DNA from: Zonotrichia leucophrys gambelii
Lineage: Eukaryota; Chordata; Aves; Passeriformes; Passerellidae
Direction of reading: 5' to 3'
Length of the DNA: 64,000 bases
Assembly: GCF_028769735.1 (NCBI RefSeq)
Contig: NC_088169.1
Location: 40,028,729 to 40,092,728 of the forward strand
Program-made: the position numbers and the translations under genes
Shown here: piece by piece, positions 37,401 to 48,010 of the stretch
How positions within the stretch are numbered: position 1 is the stretch's first letter
Layout: each line of letters starts with the position of its first letter
The notes under the pieces: generated by a model
What the model was told of the DNA's origin: nothing
The model's database searches: none
What the model saw: the letters and a program-made list of their open reading frames with translations, nothing else

Positions 37401-39630
37401 TATTTGGGGGGAGTGGTCAAAGCCCTGGGTGCGCCTTTCAAGGGCAGGTTCAGCCATAATCCTCCCCCTGACTCAGGCAGCTCCTGATGTCCCTGGAGGA
37501 GGTGAGTGTGCCTGGGGGAGATGAACCCCATCCCAGGGTGTCCCCAGCAGAGAACCAATTTCAAGGAACACATCGGTGATATCATGACAGCCTGTCCTAC
37601 CAGGCACAACCTTTGTTGTGCAGGCAAGCTCAGAGACCATAAAGGTGCTGAACCTACCAGGCAGAAAATATGAATGTGTGATGGGGGATAAACATTAGCC
37701 AAGGAATACATTTTAACACTAAATCAGAAGATTGCTATAACTTTATTTTTTTTAGCCCTATTCCTAAGATACTTTTATAATTTAATTCTCTGAACATTTT
37801 CACAGAACTCTTCAGATTAGCTTTGCCACATCCCAAGAAACTCAGAAACCTGTCCTAAAACCATGGCTGCCAGGTCCCTGTTTCAGATCCCCCACTGTCA
37901 AAGTCCCATCCCATTTGAGGCTCAGTTCATCATCAACGAGAACACTTAAAAAAATTAATCCAGACTGAAAGTCAGATGGGGTGAAAATCAACTTCTCTGC
38001 AAATCAGCATGATTAAATTATCAGGCAGCAGCTCTTTTTGGGGGCACCTGATGGGCCTGTGCAAGTGCAAGTCCAAGCACTCTCATTTTATGGCATGTGG
38101 AATACAGATAACTTCCCTGTGGAAGTTTCTAATCTGTATTTCCCAGGTGAGATTACTTGTGTGGTTATGGTTGCTATAACATATATCCACTGTGGCCAGT
38201 GAACACATGGAAAGGCCCACTGACACTTTGGCAAAGCTGAAGAACCAAAGCTTCTCCCCTCACCAGCAGCCTTGCTCCACAGGATATTCCTTTTCTCCCA
38301 GACATCGCAGTTCCATTAAATGGAGATTTCCTATCTCACTGCCTCACAACACTGGTTCACACACTGGTTCCCCTCTCTTAAAACTAAATTTTAGAGAACA
38401 GCCTTGTCCTTAGTGGCTGCCTAGAGGGGAGGAAAGAGTTGGATATTAGAGAGAAGAGAAGTTGGCAGAGAGGGAAGGGAAGAAAAAGAGAAGAGGTCAC
38501 CAAGCACACAGCTTGCTTGGGAGACCCATGAAGAAGAAATTCTTCCAACTTAGTTTAAGAGTGAGGGTTTTCTCCTCTAAATTCTTGACACAGGCTGTTC
38601 AATATTTATTTAAAAATAAGTGAAGAAGAAAAATCTACTTCCTCCCTTGCAATCTGCACATACAAAGAAAATGGCTTTTAGCTCATAATGATGGTACATT
38701 ATAGATAAGCAAAAGTCCTGGATTACAGGAAAATAAAATCTATAAGGAGAAATAGGATTAAGCCTACTTCCACATAACAGCTTTTATGACATTTAAATGA
38801 GCAGCTGTGTTTCTTTAAGTAAGTGTTATAGCATTCCACATCTGTATAAAAACTGAATGACAGACAGACTTTCTCAAGTCACTGATATATAACCTTGTGA
38901 GGATAAAAAATCCCTGTGAAAATGCATAAAGACATTGCTTGGCTTTCCTTTAAGTCTTCCTTTACAACCTATGTCATGAATATAGGTTTAGGCTTAAGGA
39001 AATAAGGCAGTTAGATCGCATATGTCTTTTGTCCTGTACTGCACAAAGAGAAAAATTATTCCATTACCGAATCAGCCAACTTTTTTTCTTTGAGTAACAT
39101 TTGAGATATACTTCAGTGTAAAGGCCTTGAGATACATTTTAATTCTGCAGTGCATGCCAGCAATCTGTAAGAATATTAAGAAACTGTACCTCCCAAAGTT
39201 AATATTGTATATAAGGAATTTGGATGGTTTGAACCAGTTTTAGTTTCACTTGACGCCTTGCTTGCCATCATCTGTTTCCTTGCTGATAGGAAGAATGTTA
39301 TGGATGTCTCAATTTTTATCTTCTTCCTGAATAACAGTTTAGTTGAGCTGATGTCTCAGTAGCAGCAAAATTTGTTGACAGAGATTAATATCAGATGTGG
39401 TGAAAAAAAAAATTGTGGCATATTCACTCTCTTCTCTAGAACATATCCAGCAGGCAAAGCCTTTCTCCTTTTTTGTTTTTGTGTCATTTGTGTTTAAGGG
39501 AGAACATGCAAAACAATGACCTCACTAGTTCTGTGTGCAAGCAAGAACAGAATCTGAGACACCAAGCAGACATTAAAATAGGCCCACCCTTAAAAGTAAG
39601 GCTTTCTTTTGGCCTGCAGCCACAATATTC
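34480..39630. other. No gene recognised
   Basis: AT-rich unique intron. Poly-A of 18 at 36243-36260. A GC-richer patch at 37320-37640 gives a 143-codon minus frame with no known domain. A stretch at 36300-37150 has texture that could be a conserved element, but no distinctive motif cluster was identified. Confidence 0.45.
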
Positions 39631-39633
39631 TGA

Positions 39634-39790
39634 GGTGAGCATTTGTATGTGTGCATGCTTGTGTTTATATATTTGTGTGCCTTTATATGTCTATCTACAT
39701 ACACAATCTATTTATGTATTTGTGCACATATAAATGTACATGTGTAAGTGTCCATACATGTACATGTGTATACATGTATGCATATAAGAA
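39634..39790 (+). repeat. Degenerate (TG)n/(TA)n alternating purine-pyrimidine tract
   Basis: About 150 bases dominated by TGTG, TATA and CATG alternation, with several ACATGTGT-type units, especially 39720-39786. An eroded dinucleotide microsatellite. The Cys/Tyr/Val-rich frames crossing it are not genes. Confidence 0.85.
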
Positions 39791-40589
39791 GACCCAACAT
39801 GGCACAGTACAACAGCAGCACTGATCAGTGGAAAGTGGTAAAAAAGAATTGACTTCCATAAATCCAAGGAGTAATAAAACTGGTTTTTTCCCCCAACTTT
39901 TAGTCTCAAACATTCCTCATACTTTGCTGGAATAAACTTCCTGTTCCTGCATCTCCAGCAAAGGCATTAGAGTGGGAGTTCTCCAGTGGCATACAGAGTT
40001 CCCCCAGCACCCCAAATGTACCAGACTGAAGGCTGTTCCACCATTACTTATGGATGGCCCTGCCTTGCTTTTGCAAGGCTTGAGGTCTTTGCATCACACA
40101 CTGCATCCACACGCTGTGGGCATCCTGTGCATCTTGCAAGCTCAGGTGTGACCCTGCATATTTACAGCTGCTGTAGACTGAAGCTGTGCCTCAGTGAGCC
40201 AAAGCAGTGCAGCCCCTCACGTTACTGCTGTCTTTGACAAATCCCTGCCAGAATAAACAAGCCACAAGTGACACTTCTTCTTTCCACTTCATCTCCTGGA
40301 ACTCAACATTTTTAGCCCTGAAAAAGTGAACACTCATATCCTCCTTTCCTTGCCCCTGCTCATACTACTTTGGAGGTGAAGGAGGGGATTTAGGGGCTGT
40401 TTCACAATTCTCTACCAGTATTTGTTAATAGAGGGGAAGAAAGACTAATGGCTAAACCAGGCATTTACAGCAGTAGGCAGAGACATTAAACTGAACCACA
40501 AAAGAGGGGGTTTGGGAGAAGAGATAATGATTCTTTCCTTTTTCCCTTTTGAGAAGAATCAGGATAAGGTGGGGCACACTATTGTCATG

Positions 40590-40635
40590 AGTATCTTAAG
40601 GGTCTTTTCCAATCCAAGTTATGTTCTCTTTCCCT
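40590..40635 (+). mobile_element. Possible CR1 3'-end remnant
   Basis: Contains ATCTTAAGGGTCTTTTCCAA followed by TCCAAGTTATGTTCT, close to the last 45 bases of CR1. No octamer repeat follows and no body is recognised upstream, so this is tentative. Confidence 0.45.
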
Positions 40636-40823
40636 CTCCTAAGGGCCCAGTCCGGGCTGTGAAAACCACAGCTGAGGCCTTGGGAAAACAGGCTCTGTTC
40701 CTGTCCTAAGCAGATAAAATGTAAATTGTTTTCCCACCATGACAAAAGTCATACATGCTAACTTGAGCATTTTGAAGATGTTGGTAGATTTCGATCCACA
40801 AAAAGGACATTATAACCATTAGT

Positions 40824-40865
40824 AAGTACGTTTTTTCATGACTCAAGTACGTTTTTTCATGACTC
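40824..40865 (+). repeat. Perfect 2 x 21-base tandem duplication
   Basis: The unit begins AAGTACG, contains TTTTTTCATG and ends ACTC. It is repeated exactly at 40824-40844 and 40845-40865, which suggests a recent event. Confidence 0.97.
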
Positions 40866-41279
40866 TGTGGCTTATATTAGTTTGAAAAATAAATAACCAG
40901 TAGTTAAGTTGCATGTGGTTGTAATTATACTAATCATAAAATATTCTGTTTCATTATTCTCTAACCTCTGCAAAAATGTTCCTGTTATGAAGAAAACAAA
41001 CAGAAGACAGATTCTAGACCAGGACAGACTGAATTAAGGAGAAGTGAAGATAAAAGAGGCTGGAGAGACAAATAAGGTTGCAGGTGGCTGCAGTATATTT
41101 ATTACCCTGTTATTTTAAAGGACATTCACATCTTGATTCAAAATACACTTTTATTACTCTCTACACCTTTTCCATTGCTTGGAAACAGCAATCAACAAAG
41201 CAATGTTTAACCTACCACAAGGAATATTAGGGAGGCTTTGAAAACAGAGAAGATGGAGAACTTTGTAAGACTGTTCATG

Positions 41280-42100
41280 TTTGAGACCCAGTAAGGAAGA
41301 AGCCTAAAAATCATCTACAGGAGGAAGAGAATGAAAGAGTAATTGTAAGCTGCAAGAAGCTTACAGGTCTGGCAGAGTAACGAAGTGAGGAAAGCCCAGG
41401 ACCAGGGCACCACACACACAAAAACTGAAGTTGACAACAAGCAACAGGCAGCTCTAGAGGTCAGTCAGAGCAAGAGAGTCTTAACAGCCAGCACACAGCA
41501 AGGCAGGAAGGCCCAGCTGGCCGGGAGAGGGGTGACAAATGCATAGGGCCTTGGTGAGATGGTCCCCAGGCACCACAAGGAGTTTTAGGTTTGCACAAGT
41601 GGCAAGGCAGACTCTGCCAGGATATGTCCCCAGCCGAGCCACCACAGAAGACAAGGAAGGAATGTGGGAGAGATGAACAAAGAAAGGAGGTGAGACCATG
41701 GAAAAGAAACCACACCATCAACCAGGGATGCAAACAAGAAGACATAATAGGCATTCACTTAGAAAGTCTGAAGAAAACAAGGTCAAAGGCAAGATTAAAA
41801 GAGCAAGGTGAAGATGTAATTTAAAGATAAAAAAGAGAAAAAACAGGAAGAGGACAAGGTCAGTGGAGATTTTGGTGAGGGAAGAATCAATGAAGCAGAA
41901 ACTGAGGAGTCTCTTGATTCAGGATCAGACACAGAGAAGATGTATTAACTCAGGGAAGCCAGCTGTATCACTTAAGGAAAACAGGTAGAGTGGCATAAGT
42001 CTTTGAAAAATGAAACAGTGGAAAGAGGAGTCAAGGATGGGAGCACCAGGGAGGAAGAGGAGGAAGCAAAAAGGAGACAGTGGGATCTTGATTCAGCCAC
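41280..42100 (+). other. Purine-rich stretch, no gene
   Basis: Long strand-asymmetric AG-rich sequence, densest at 41640-41710 and 41820-42075. Includes a short hairpin with arms TGTAAGCT and AGCTTACA at 41344-41365. Open frames through it are compositional and rich in Lys, Glu and Arg. No repeat family was recognised. Confidence 0.5.
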
Positions 42101-43269
42101 TAAGCTGAGCCTAATGTGAAGAGTCTGAGCACTTGTGTAGTATCACTTGACTAACTACCACTGTGAACCAGGGCCTGGTACAGGAGCCTTCCAGCAAAAG
42201 ACTGAAGAAGATGTGTAAAATGCACAGAACACAGTGGTTCAGCATTGAGAATGGAAATGAAATGGGGACTTCCATGGTCATCCCAAAAGAAGTTCTTTTG
42301 AAACCTTCTAAGTGTGACCTTTCACCTCACTTCATAGAGAAAGCAGAAAAATATTTTTACGTGGCCTTCACACTGATTTCTTGTACACAAGCAATCATTT
42401 AAATTTAGGCTTCTAGATCATTTTGCCAGCACTTAATGTTGCATAAAAATAAAGAAACTTAAGCTCCCTGCAACGCAGTGCAAGTGACTGAACTTCCTTT
42501 CAGTAGCCAGAACTGCATCTATTAAATGTGTGAAATGCTAAAGGTAACAGTGTCCAACAATAGAAAATGAAGCAAAAGGAATTTAGACCAACCTCAGGAA
42601 CCAGTTTGCCAAAATTATGGGTGAATGCTAGGGAAAAAGGACAATTAATACAGGGACAGATGGCTAAGTAAAAACAAAAGCCATTATCTAAAACCTGGCT
42701 AAGGAAAGCTTAGCAACTGATTGTTCAACAGACGGAATTAAAGAACTCAATTAAATATAGTACTATCAATAGTTTGGATTGTAAGGAATAAGAAAATAGA
42801 GGACTTGCTGTCATTTGTGGCAACATTAAAGTCTTCCTGTGCTTACATTAAAAATTAAGGTGCTCAAGATTTATATAGAAACAGACATTTCTCATCCTTG
42901 TGAGAAGGTGGGTTATAGAATGCAAAAAAACTCTAGCCCAGTAATAGAAGCTTTAGTGACTTGAAAATCTTAGAAAACCATAACAGTGTTCTGCAAGTGG
43001 TCTGCAGCTCAGGAGATCCTGCTGAAACATGACAGTCCTTCCCTTTCCTCTTGATTCCCCCCCGAAACACGCATGCATATAGTCCTGAAAAACCATACTC
43101 AGGTGAGATGGGCAGTCTTTGGCTGTGTCCCCATGGGGGTGAAAGGCTACTCCAGAACAGCAGCATCATTTTTTGAAGGTGCCCCACCTGAAACACATCA
43201 GCTGACAGCCACTACTGAGCAAGAGTTGGGAGAAAAGCACGGGAAGTGGTACAAGAAGATATGTCTCAC

Positions 43270-43690
43270 ATGTGTTTAGAGTCGTGCTCGGAGAGAGATC
43301 TGCGACCTCTGGCAGCTCTTAGCAGAGGGAGGCTCTGACAATCCACTGGCATCACCACCTGAAGCACTCTCTGCCAAGCAACCCATGGAAAACTGCATCT
43401 GGGGGAGTCGCAGCCGCTCTCATGCTAGGAGCAGGCACATGCAGTGCAGTCAAATCACTTGGTCGCGTACAAAAAGAATTAACTCCAAATAAATGTCTGA
43501 ATCTCTGCCTGCAGCCTCAGTACAAACATTGACTCCCTCAGGGGAGCACTCCATGAAAAGTTGCACAAGTGATTAAAATGAAGCCTTCTAAGAGCTTTAC
43601 ACAGCACAAAATGATGGCTAAACCTGTCTGCCATCACTGTCTGGTATGAACAGTTTGAACCGATAGGCCTCACTCATACACGCAAGCCAT
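43270..43690. promoter_or_regulatory. Candidate conserved non-coding element
   Basis: Unique sequence with scattered CpGs that have resisted decay, for example AGTCGTGCTCGG near 43280, GAGTCGCAGCCGC near 43406 and TTGGTCGCGTAC near 43459, next to AT-rich segments. No frame with coding character. The texture suggests constraint, but this cannot be tested here. Confidence 0.35.
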
Positions 43691-44039
43691 GTTTGGTTCT
43701 TGTTGATACTTTAGCAGTACTTTAATTATTGTAGTAATTAGTTGACATGCATTGTTTCAACACATCACATCTCCATGGTGGCATCATCAGTTTGTAATAG
43801 AGGCTTCTTTAAGAAAAGAAACAGCTTCCTAATTTTTTTATTAAAAAAAGTTAATAATTACAGGAACACTGACAGTGTTGCTATAGTTACGACTATATCA
43901 GCCTTTCACTTACAACTCCCCGTTTTCAAGGGTCAATAACTCAGTTGTCAAAAATCCCACTGGGCAGTAGCCTGACACGTCTTAGACATAAATGAAACAA
44001 CTGCATAAATAAAAATCAGCTGTTACACTCTTGTGAACA

Positions 44040-44610
44040 TTTTGAATCAAATCACTCTTTCCATATGATATTTTGAGCATCCAACAGTAGGTTTTGTGGC
44101 TTTTTTTGTATATATTTTTTGGCAGTCTGTTGGTCCTTTAGGTGCTCCAGCGGTTTCGGCAACTGCCAGAGGGAAAGGAAGAAGAGCCATCACTTTCTCC
44201 TCCAGCCATTTCATCCCACCCCACCAGAAAGGAAGCAATTCTGGACGCGCCCGCTATGGTCCCAACAAAACTTCCCCAGGATTTTCAGGCACAAAAGCTT
44301 CACACGCATGTGCAGCAGCTGGATTACCACAAAAGACCATAACGGCCCTAAGAGCCGTTACGGTATATCAAGTGAGTAAACCGAAAACTAAGAAGGATTT
44401 ACACAATGACCATAGTGGCTCCCTGGGAGCCGTTACGGTCTATCAGGTCAAAAATCCACTTTTCAAAGAGCGCCTAAATATGTGTATGCCCAACAGGGCC
44501 TTGAATCTCCGGAGCAACTATCACACACATTTTCAAAATCAGCTGGGGAAGAGAAGGGAGATTACACCCAACAACATAAAGAGAGAAATTTTTTACAATG
44601 AATAAAAGAC
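44040..44610. promoter_or_regulatory. Unusual unique block with CpGs and a 169-codon open frame
   Basis: This block stands out from the flanking AT-rich intron. It has several CpGs, inverted motifs such as GGCAGT/ACTGCC (44121-44126 and 44162-44167), and an imperfectly duplicated palindromic unit. A plus-strand open frame runs 44096-44605 (169 codons); the duplication has period 75 there, so AVTVYQV appears twice in frame. The protein matches no family I recognise, and the frame sits in an intron antisense to CLYBL. It is more likely a non-coding regulatory element or a domesticated repeat than a gene. Confidence 0.35.
44328..44448 (+). repeat. Two diverged 46-47-base units with central palindromes, period about 75
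   Basis: Unit A (44328-44373) and unit B (44402-44448) both start CACAA, contain GACCATA and share a 22-base end matching at 20 positions, with the core GAGCCGTTACGGT. Unit A folds as TAACGGC / 7-base loop / GCCGTTA (44340-44360). Unit B holds the 15-base odd palindrome GGCTCCCTGGGAGCC (44417-44431). The hairpins differ in sequence but occupy the same place in the unit. Confidence 0.85.
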
Positions 44611-44718
44611 ATATCATGCAAATTCTAAAGACCTACATTTAAATGGAAAGAAGTGCATGTTAAGTTGAGAAATAGGACACAACATGATTTCTTCATTGTC
44701 AAAACAGGTCCTTTGAGG

Positions 44719-44750
44719 CTTTTTCCTTTTTTTCTTTTTTAAGGAAAAAG
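44719..44750. repeat. Short inverted repeat in a pyrimidine/purine tract
   Basis: Arms CTTTTTCCTT and AAGGAAAAAG with a 12-base T-rich loop. Probably simple-sequence in origin. Confidence 0.7.
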
Positions 44751-45129
44751 GAAATTTCCCACCAAAGCCAATCACTTTAAAAAAATTAAAAGTTAGTTTT
44801 CAAGAAGTACAGATATAATGCAATCACAGCTGGGTTCTGAATTGCAGTTCTGCTGCATTTCAAGTCTCTAGTCACGGCTCAAGTTGGTAACAAGGCTCAG
44901 CTTTGCCTTCCTTTAATTCTCTCCCATTGTGTCACAAAACGAACAAGTTACTCAAGACAGTAATTTTCTCTGTAAAAGTCACATCTATTTTTTCTAAAAA
45001 GAAATCTGTAATAAATCATCAGCCTACTTACTTTTTCTTCTTCCCCTTCCTTTACATGACATATTTGTTCCTGCAGCAAACCTTGCAAGAGAACACTTTC
45101 TCTCTATGACCTGAGATAACGGTAATGTT

Positions 45130-45900
45130 GAAAGAATGGCCTCACTTGTCAAAGATTAGAGGGCTGTCTGCAGCCTACACTCGTCTTTACTTCAGCCAAA
45201 TAGGCCCAATAAATGCTAATACTCAGCATGACGCATTGAGAACGCTAAGCCTCAACACTGACTAAGAAGAAAGTATCACAAATTTACTGAAATTATCTAT
45301 AGCACAATAGAGAAGAGAAGGAATTAATCAAAGTCTCTCTCTTAATGCAATGCTTGATTGAACTATCCCAATCCCTTTTTAAATAGGATAACCTAGTGGC
45401 AAGTGACCCCGATGACACATCCTAGAGAGGTACACAAGTACCACTTGTTCGATTTTTTTTCTTTTATGACCTCATTAAGAAGGATTTTGAAGATTGTTCC
45501 TGAGTATGAGAACAAAGTGTCTGAAGATATCTCTAGCTTTTTATGTCTTTAGCCTTTTGCTGTTGAAATGGATTTTGAACAAGTGTTTATAAACTAAGTA
45601 CATGCACAAGCAAAAAAGAAAATTCCTTAAAAATGAAATCTACTGATGCTACATTTTCTTAAATGCAAAGACTAGCTAAGTCTCCAAGAAACAAAGTTTT
45701 GCCAAGATGAACTCATGATTGCATCTACCCCCCCGCCCTGTACTCCCTCTCTCTCCTTTCCTGTTATAGACCTCATTAATTAGATTTGGCGGCAATTTTC
45801 TCTTCCTTATCAGGGAAGACAGAGTCTGCCAAATCTGCTAGTGTGAAAATACTCCATCGCCAGTAACATTTTTTCCTGAGTGTTTGTTGATTCCACGCTT
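45130..45900. promoter_or_regulatory. Candidate conserved non-coding region
   Basis: Unique AT-leaning sequence with isolated CpGs (CATGACGCATTGAGAACGC near 45230, ACCCCGATGACAC near 45408) and homeodomain-type cores, including ATTAATTAG at 45775-45783 followed by TTTGGCGGCAATTTTC. No coding frame. Inference from texture. Confidence 0.3.
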
Positions 45901-46649
45901 GGATTTAATATCAAGGATTATATTTTATAACCAGAAACAAACAAACAGATTTATAACTGAAGACTGAAAGGCAAACAGCAGAAAAAAAGCAAGCCAAGTA
46001 CTGAACCTAAATGTAGCATTTTTATTGACTTCTTAGAAACCAAATAACCTGGCATATTAGTGTGTGCATTCTGCAACAGACATTCAGCCCCATTGTACTA
46101 CTTAGAAGAGAATAAAAAGAAACCCTACTGTTTGAAATCCAGCGGAACATCCCCACAACAGAGCACAACTGTTCCCTCATGCATGAATGGGAAGGAGATG
46201 AAAGAAAAGATGGACTTCTGAGGTACAGCAAAAAACAAAGACAACAAAAGTGCTGATCATGAGGGAATGACACAACTCATTGCTGCAAAAAGGATGAGAG
46301 AAAGGAGCTCAAACAATGGTGCAGACAGCTAAGTGACATGTAGAAGAATTGAAAAATCTACAGAAGTGTCTTTTCTTTCCACACTTGACGAGAAACAATT
46401 AAATGTTGGTACATCTGTCATAAAAAAGATAATTGAAACCTGTTACCATCATTATAGACGGTAACTTAACTACCAAAACTGTAACTGTCCAATTAAGTGT
46501 TGCCCCCTCTGTTATCTATACCACTTGCTAAAATGAAAAAAACCCTTTAAAGCTGGTGATGATTTACCCCCAGTATAGCTGTTACAAGCCATGGAGCTGA
46601 ACTGGCACGTTTTACAAGGTGGATATTTAGGCTGCAGGGTACCTATGTC

Positions 46650-46750
46650 TATTTGTACACACACAGATGGGGAAGGCAGGCACACATGGGTGCATGCGGG
46701 CTCACATGCGTGAGCGCACACTTTCATGCACTTGCACTCGCACACCCACC
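46650..46750 (+). repeat. Degenerate CA-rich simple sequence
   Basis: Interrupted ACACAC and CACATG-type units, with CpGs such as GCGTGAGCGCACAC near 46709. An eroded dinucleotide tract. Confidence 0.6.
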
Positions 46751-47063
46751 AGCCAGGACAAATTTTGCAAACAGATGAGGTTTTTGACAAGGAATCCAAA
46801 AAACCCAGATACCTGCCAGAAACCTCACTAAGTGTTTACTCCCCTGAAGGTCCACCAGCCTGTGAAAACAACACCGTGCTAAACTAATCCACTGGCTGTT
46901 GCTACTTGCTTGATAACGCGCAACACTCCGCAAAACTGCAAAGCAGTTATTGACCCTGTCAGAACACCTGATTAATGGATAAATGCTGTAATTGATTAGC
47001 AGAGCAGTGTGAATTAAAACAGAATACAGCATCAATAATGAGCCACTGACAAAAGGTAGCTGA

Positions 47064-47119
47064 CATAAAATGTAAAATGGTAGCCTGCAGCCATAAAATG
47101 TAAAATGGTAGCCTGCAGC
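47064..47119 (+). repeat. Perfect 2 x 28-base tandem duplication
   Basis: The unit starts CATAAAATGTAAAATGG and ends TAGCCTGCAGC. It is exactly repeated at 47064-47091 and 47092-47119. Identity between copies suggests a recent duplication. Confidence 0.97.
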
Positions 47120-47559
47120 CATATCTCATCAAAGACATGCGTTTCTTAAAAACAGAAGAAAACACTACCCCTGAAAAAAACCCACAAGTGCGGTGCCCTG
47201 TTCTCTGCATTCTTTAGGCTTTTCTCTTGGTAATGATTAAACCACCAGCAAAATGTTATGGGAACTACTCGAGAATCCACTTCATACATCAAGCCAGGCA
47301 GGGCAGTTAAATGACTGCATTATCCTCTTTAAGGGCTTCTCTACCCTTAAAGAAATCCACTGCTCTCCATTTTATCCCGGTGAACTGTGATTTTGGAGTG
47401 GTGCCGGGTGCATCCAAGGCTGCCTTCAGTGGGGTGCACAGGCAAATCCCACAGTTCATAGGTACACAAGGGAGCCCCACAACGGTGTCACACCAAGGAG
47501 ACAACTTGGAGCTACAATCATCACATTGTTACACTTGTTTTCCATTCCCTTGAGGGCCT

Positions 47560-48010
47560 CAGGAGGCCAAATGATCCCACTTTTGTTCCTTTTTCTTTCT
47601 GATTTAATCCTCCTCTGAGGCCTTACATTATGCCTGACACTATATGAAATAGATTATATAGATTTCATACAGCAACGACAAACACACACGTGATGTTTTC
47701 CTGCTGTAGAAAAGCGAGTTTGTAACACAGCATCAGAACCTTTCATGGCACCTATCCTGGTCCTCCAGCTCTTTAGGCACCCTGCATTACTCTGTGCATT
47801 AGGCAAGTTGACACACCTAATGTAATGCCATCAGACATATCAAAGCTGTCTTGGTACAAGCAGAAAAAAACATTAGCTTGAGTAGAGCACTTAATGCAAT
47901 TACGTTGCTCTGACTTCCTGAGCTAGCTCACTCAGAAGTAATTTAAGCTTTTCTACATGACACTGTATTGTACCCAGCAAACACAGCCTCTGCTCAAAAT
48001 GGTTATTGCT
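47560..48010. promoter_or_regulatory. Weak candidate conserved non-coding element
   Basis: Unique sequence with ATATAGATTTCATACAGCAA, CACACACGTGATG and ACCTAATGTAATGCCATCAG blocks, few repeats and no coding frame. The reading is by texture only. Confidence 0.25.

Noticed and set aside
39695..39913. Cys/Tyr/Val/His-rich minus frames
   Set aside because: Products of the degenerate TG/TA repeat.
44719..44750. Hairpin as a terminator or small RNA
   Set aside because: The arms are low-complexity T-rich and A-rich sequence in a vertebrate intron; a bacterial-type terminator is not meaningful here.
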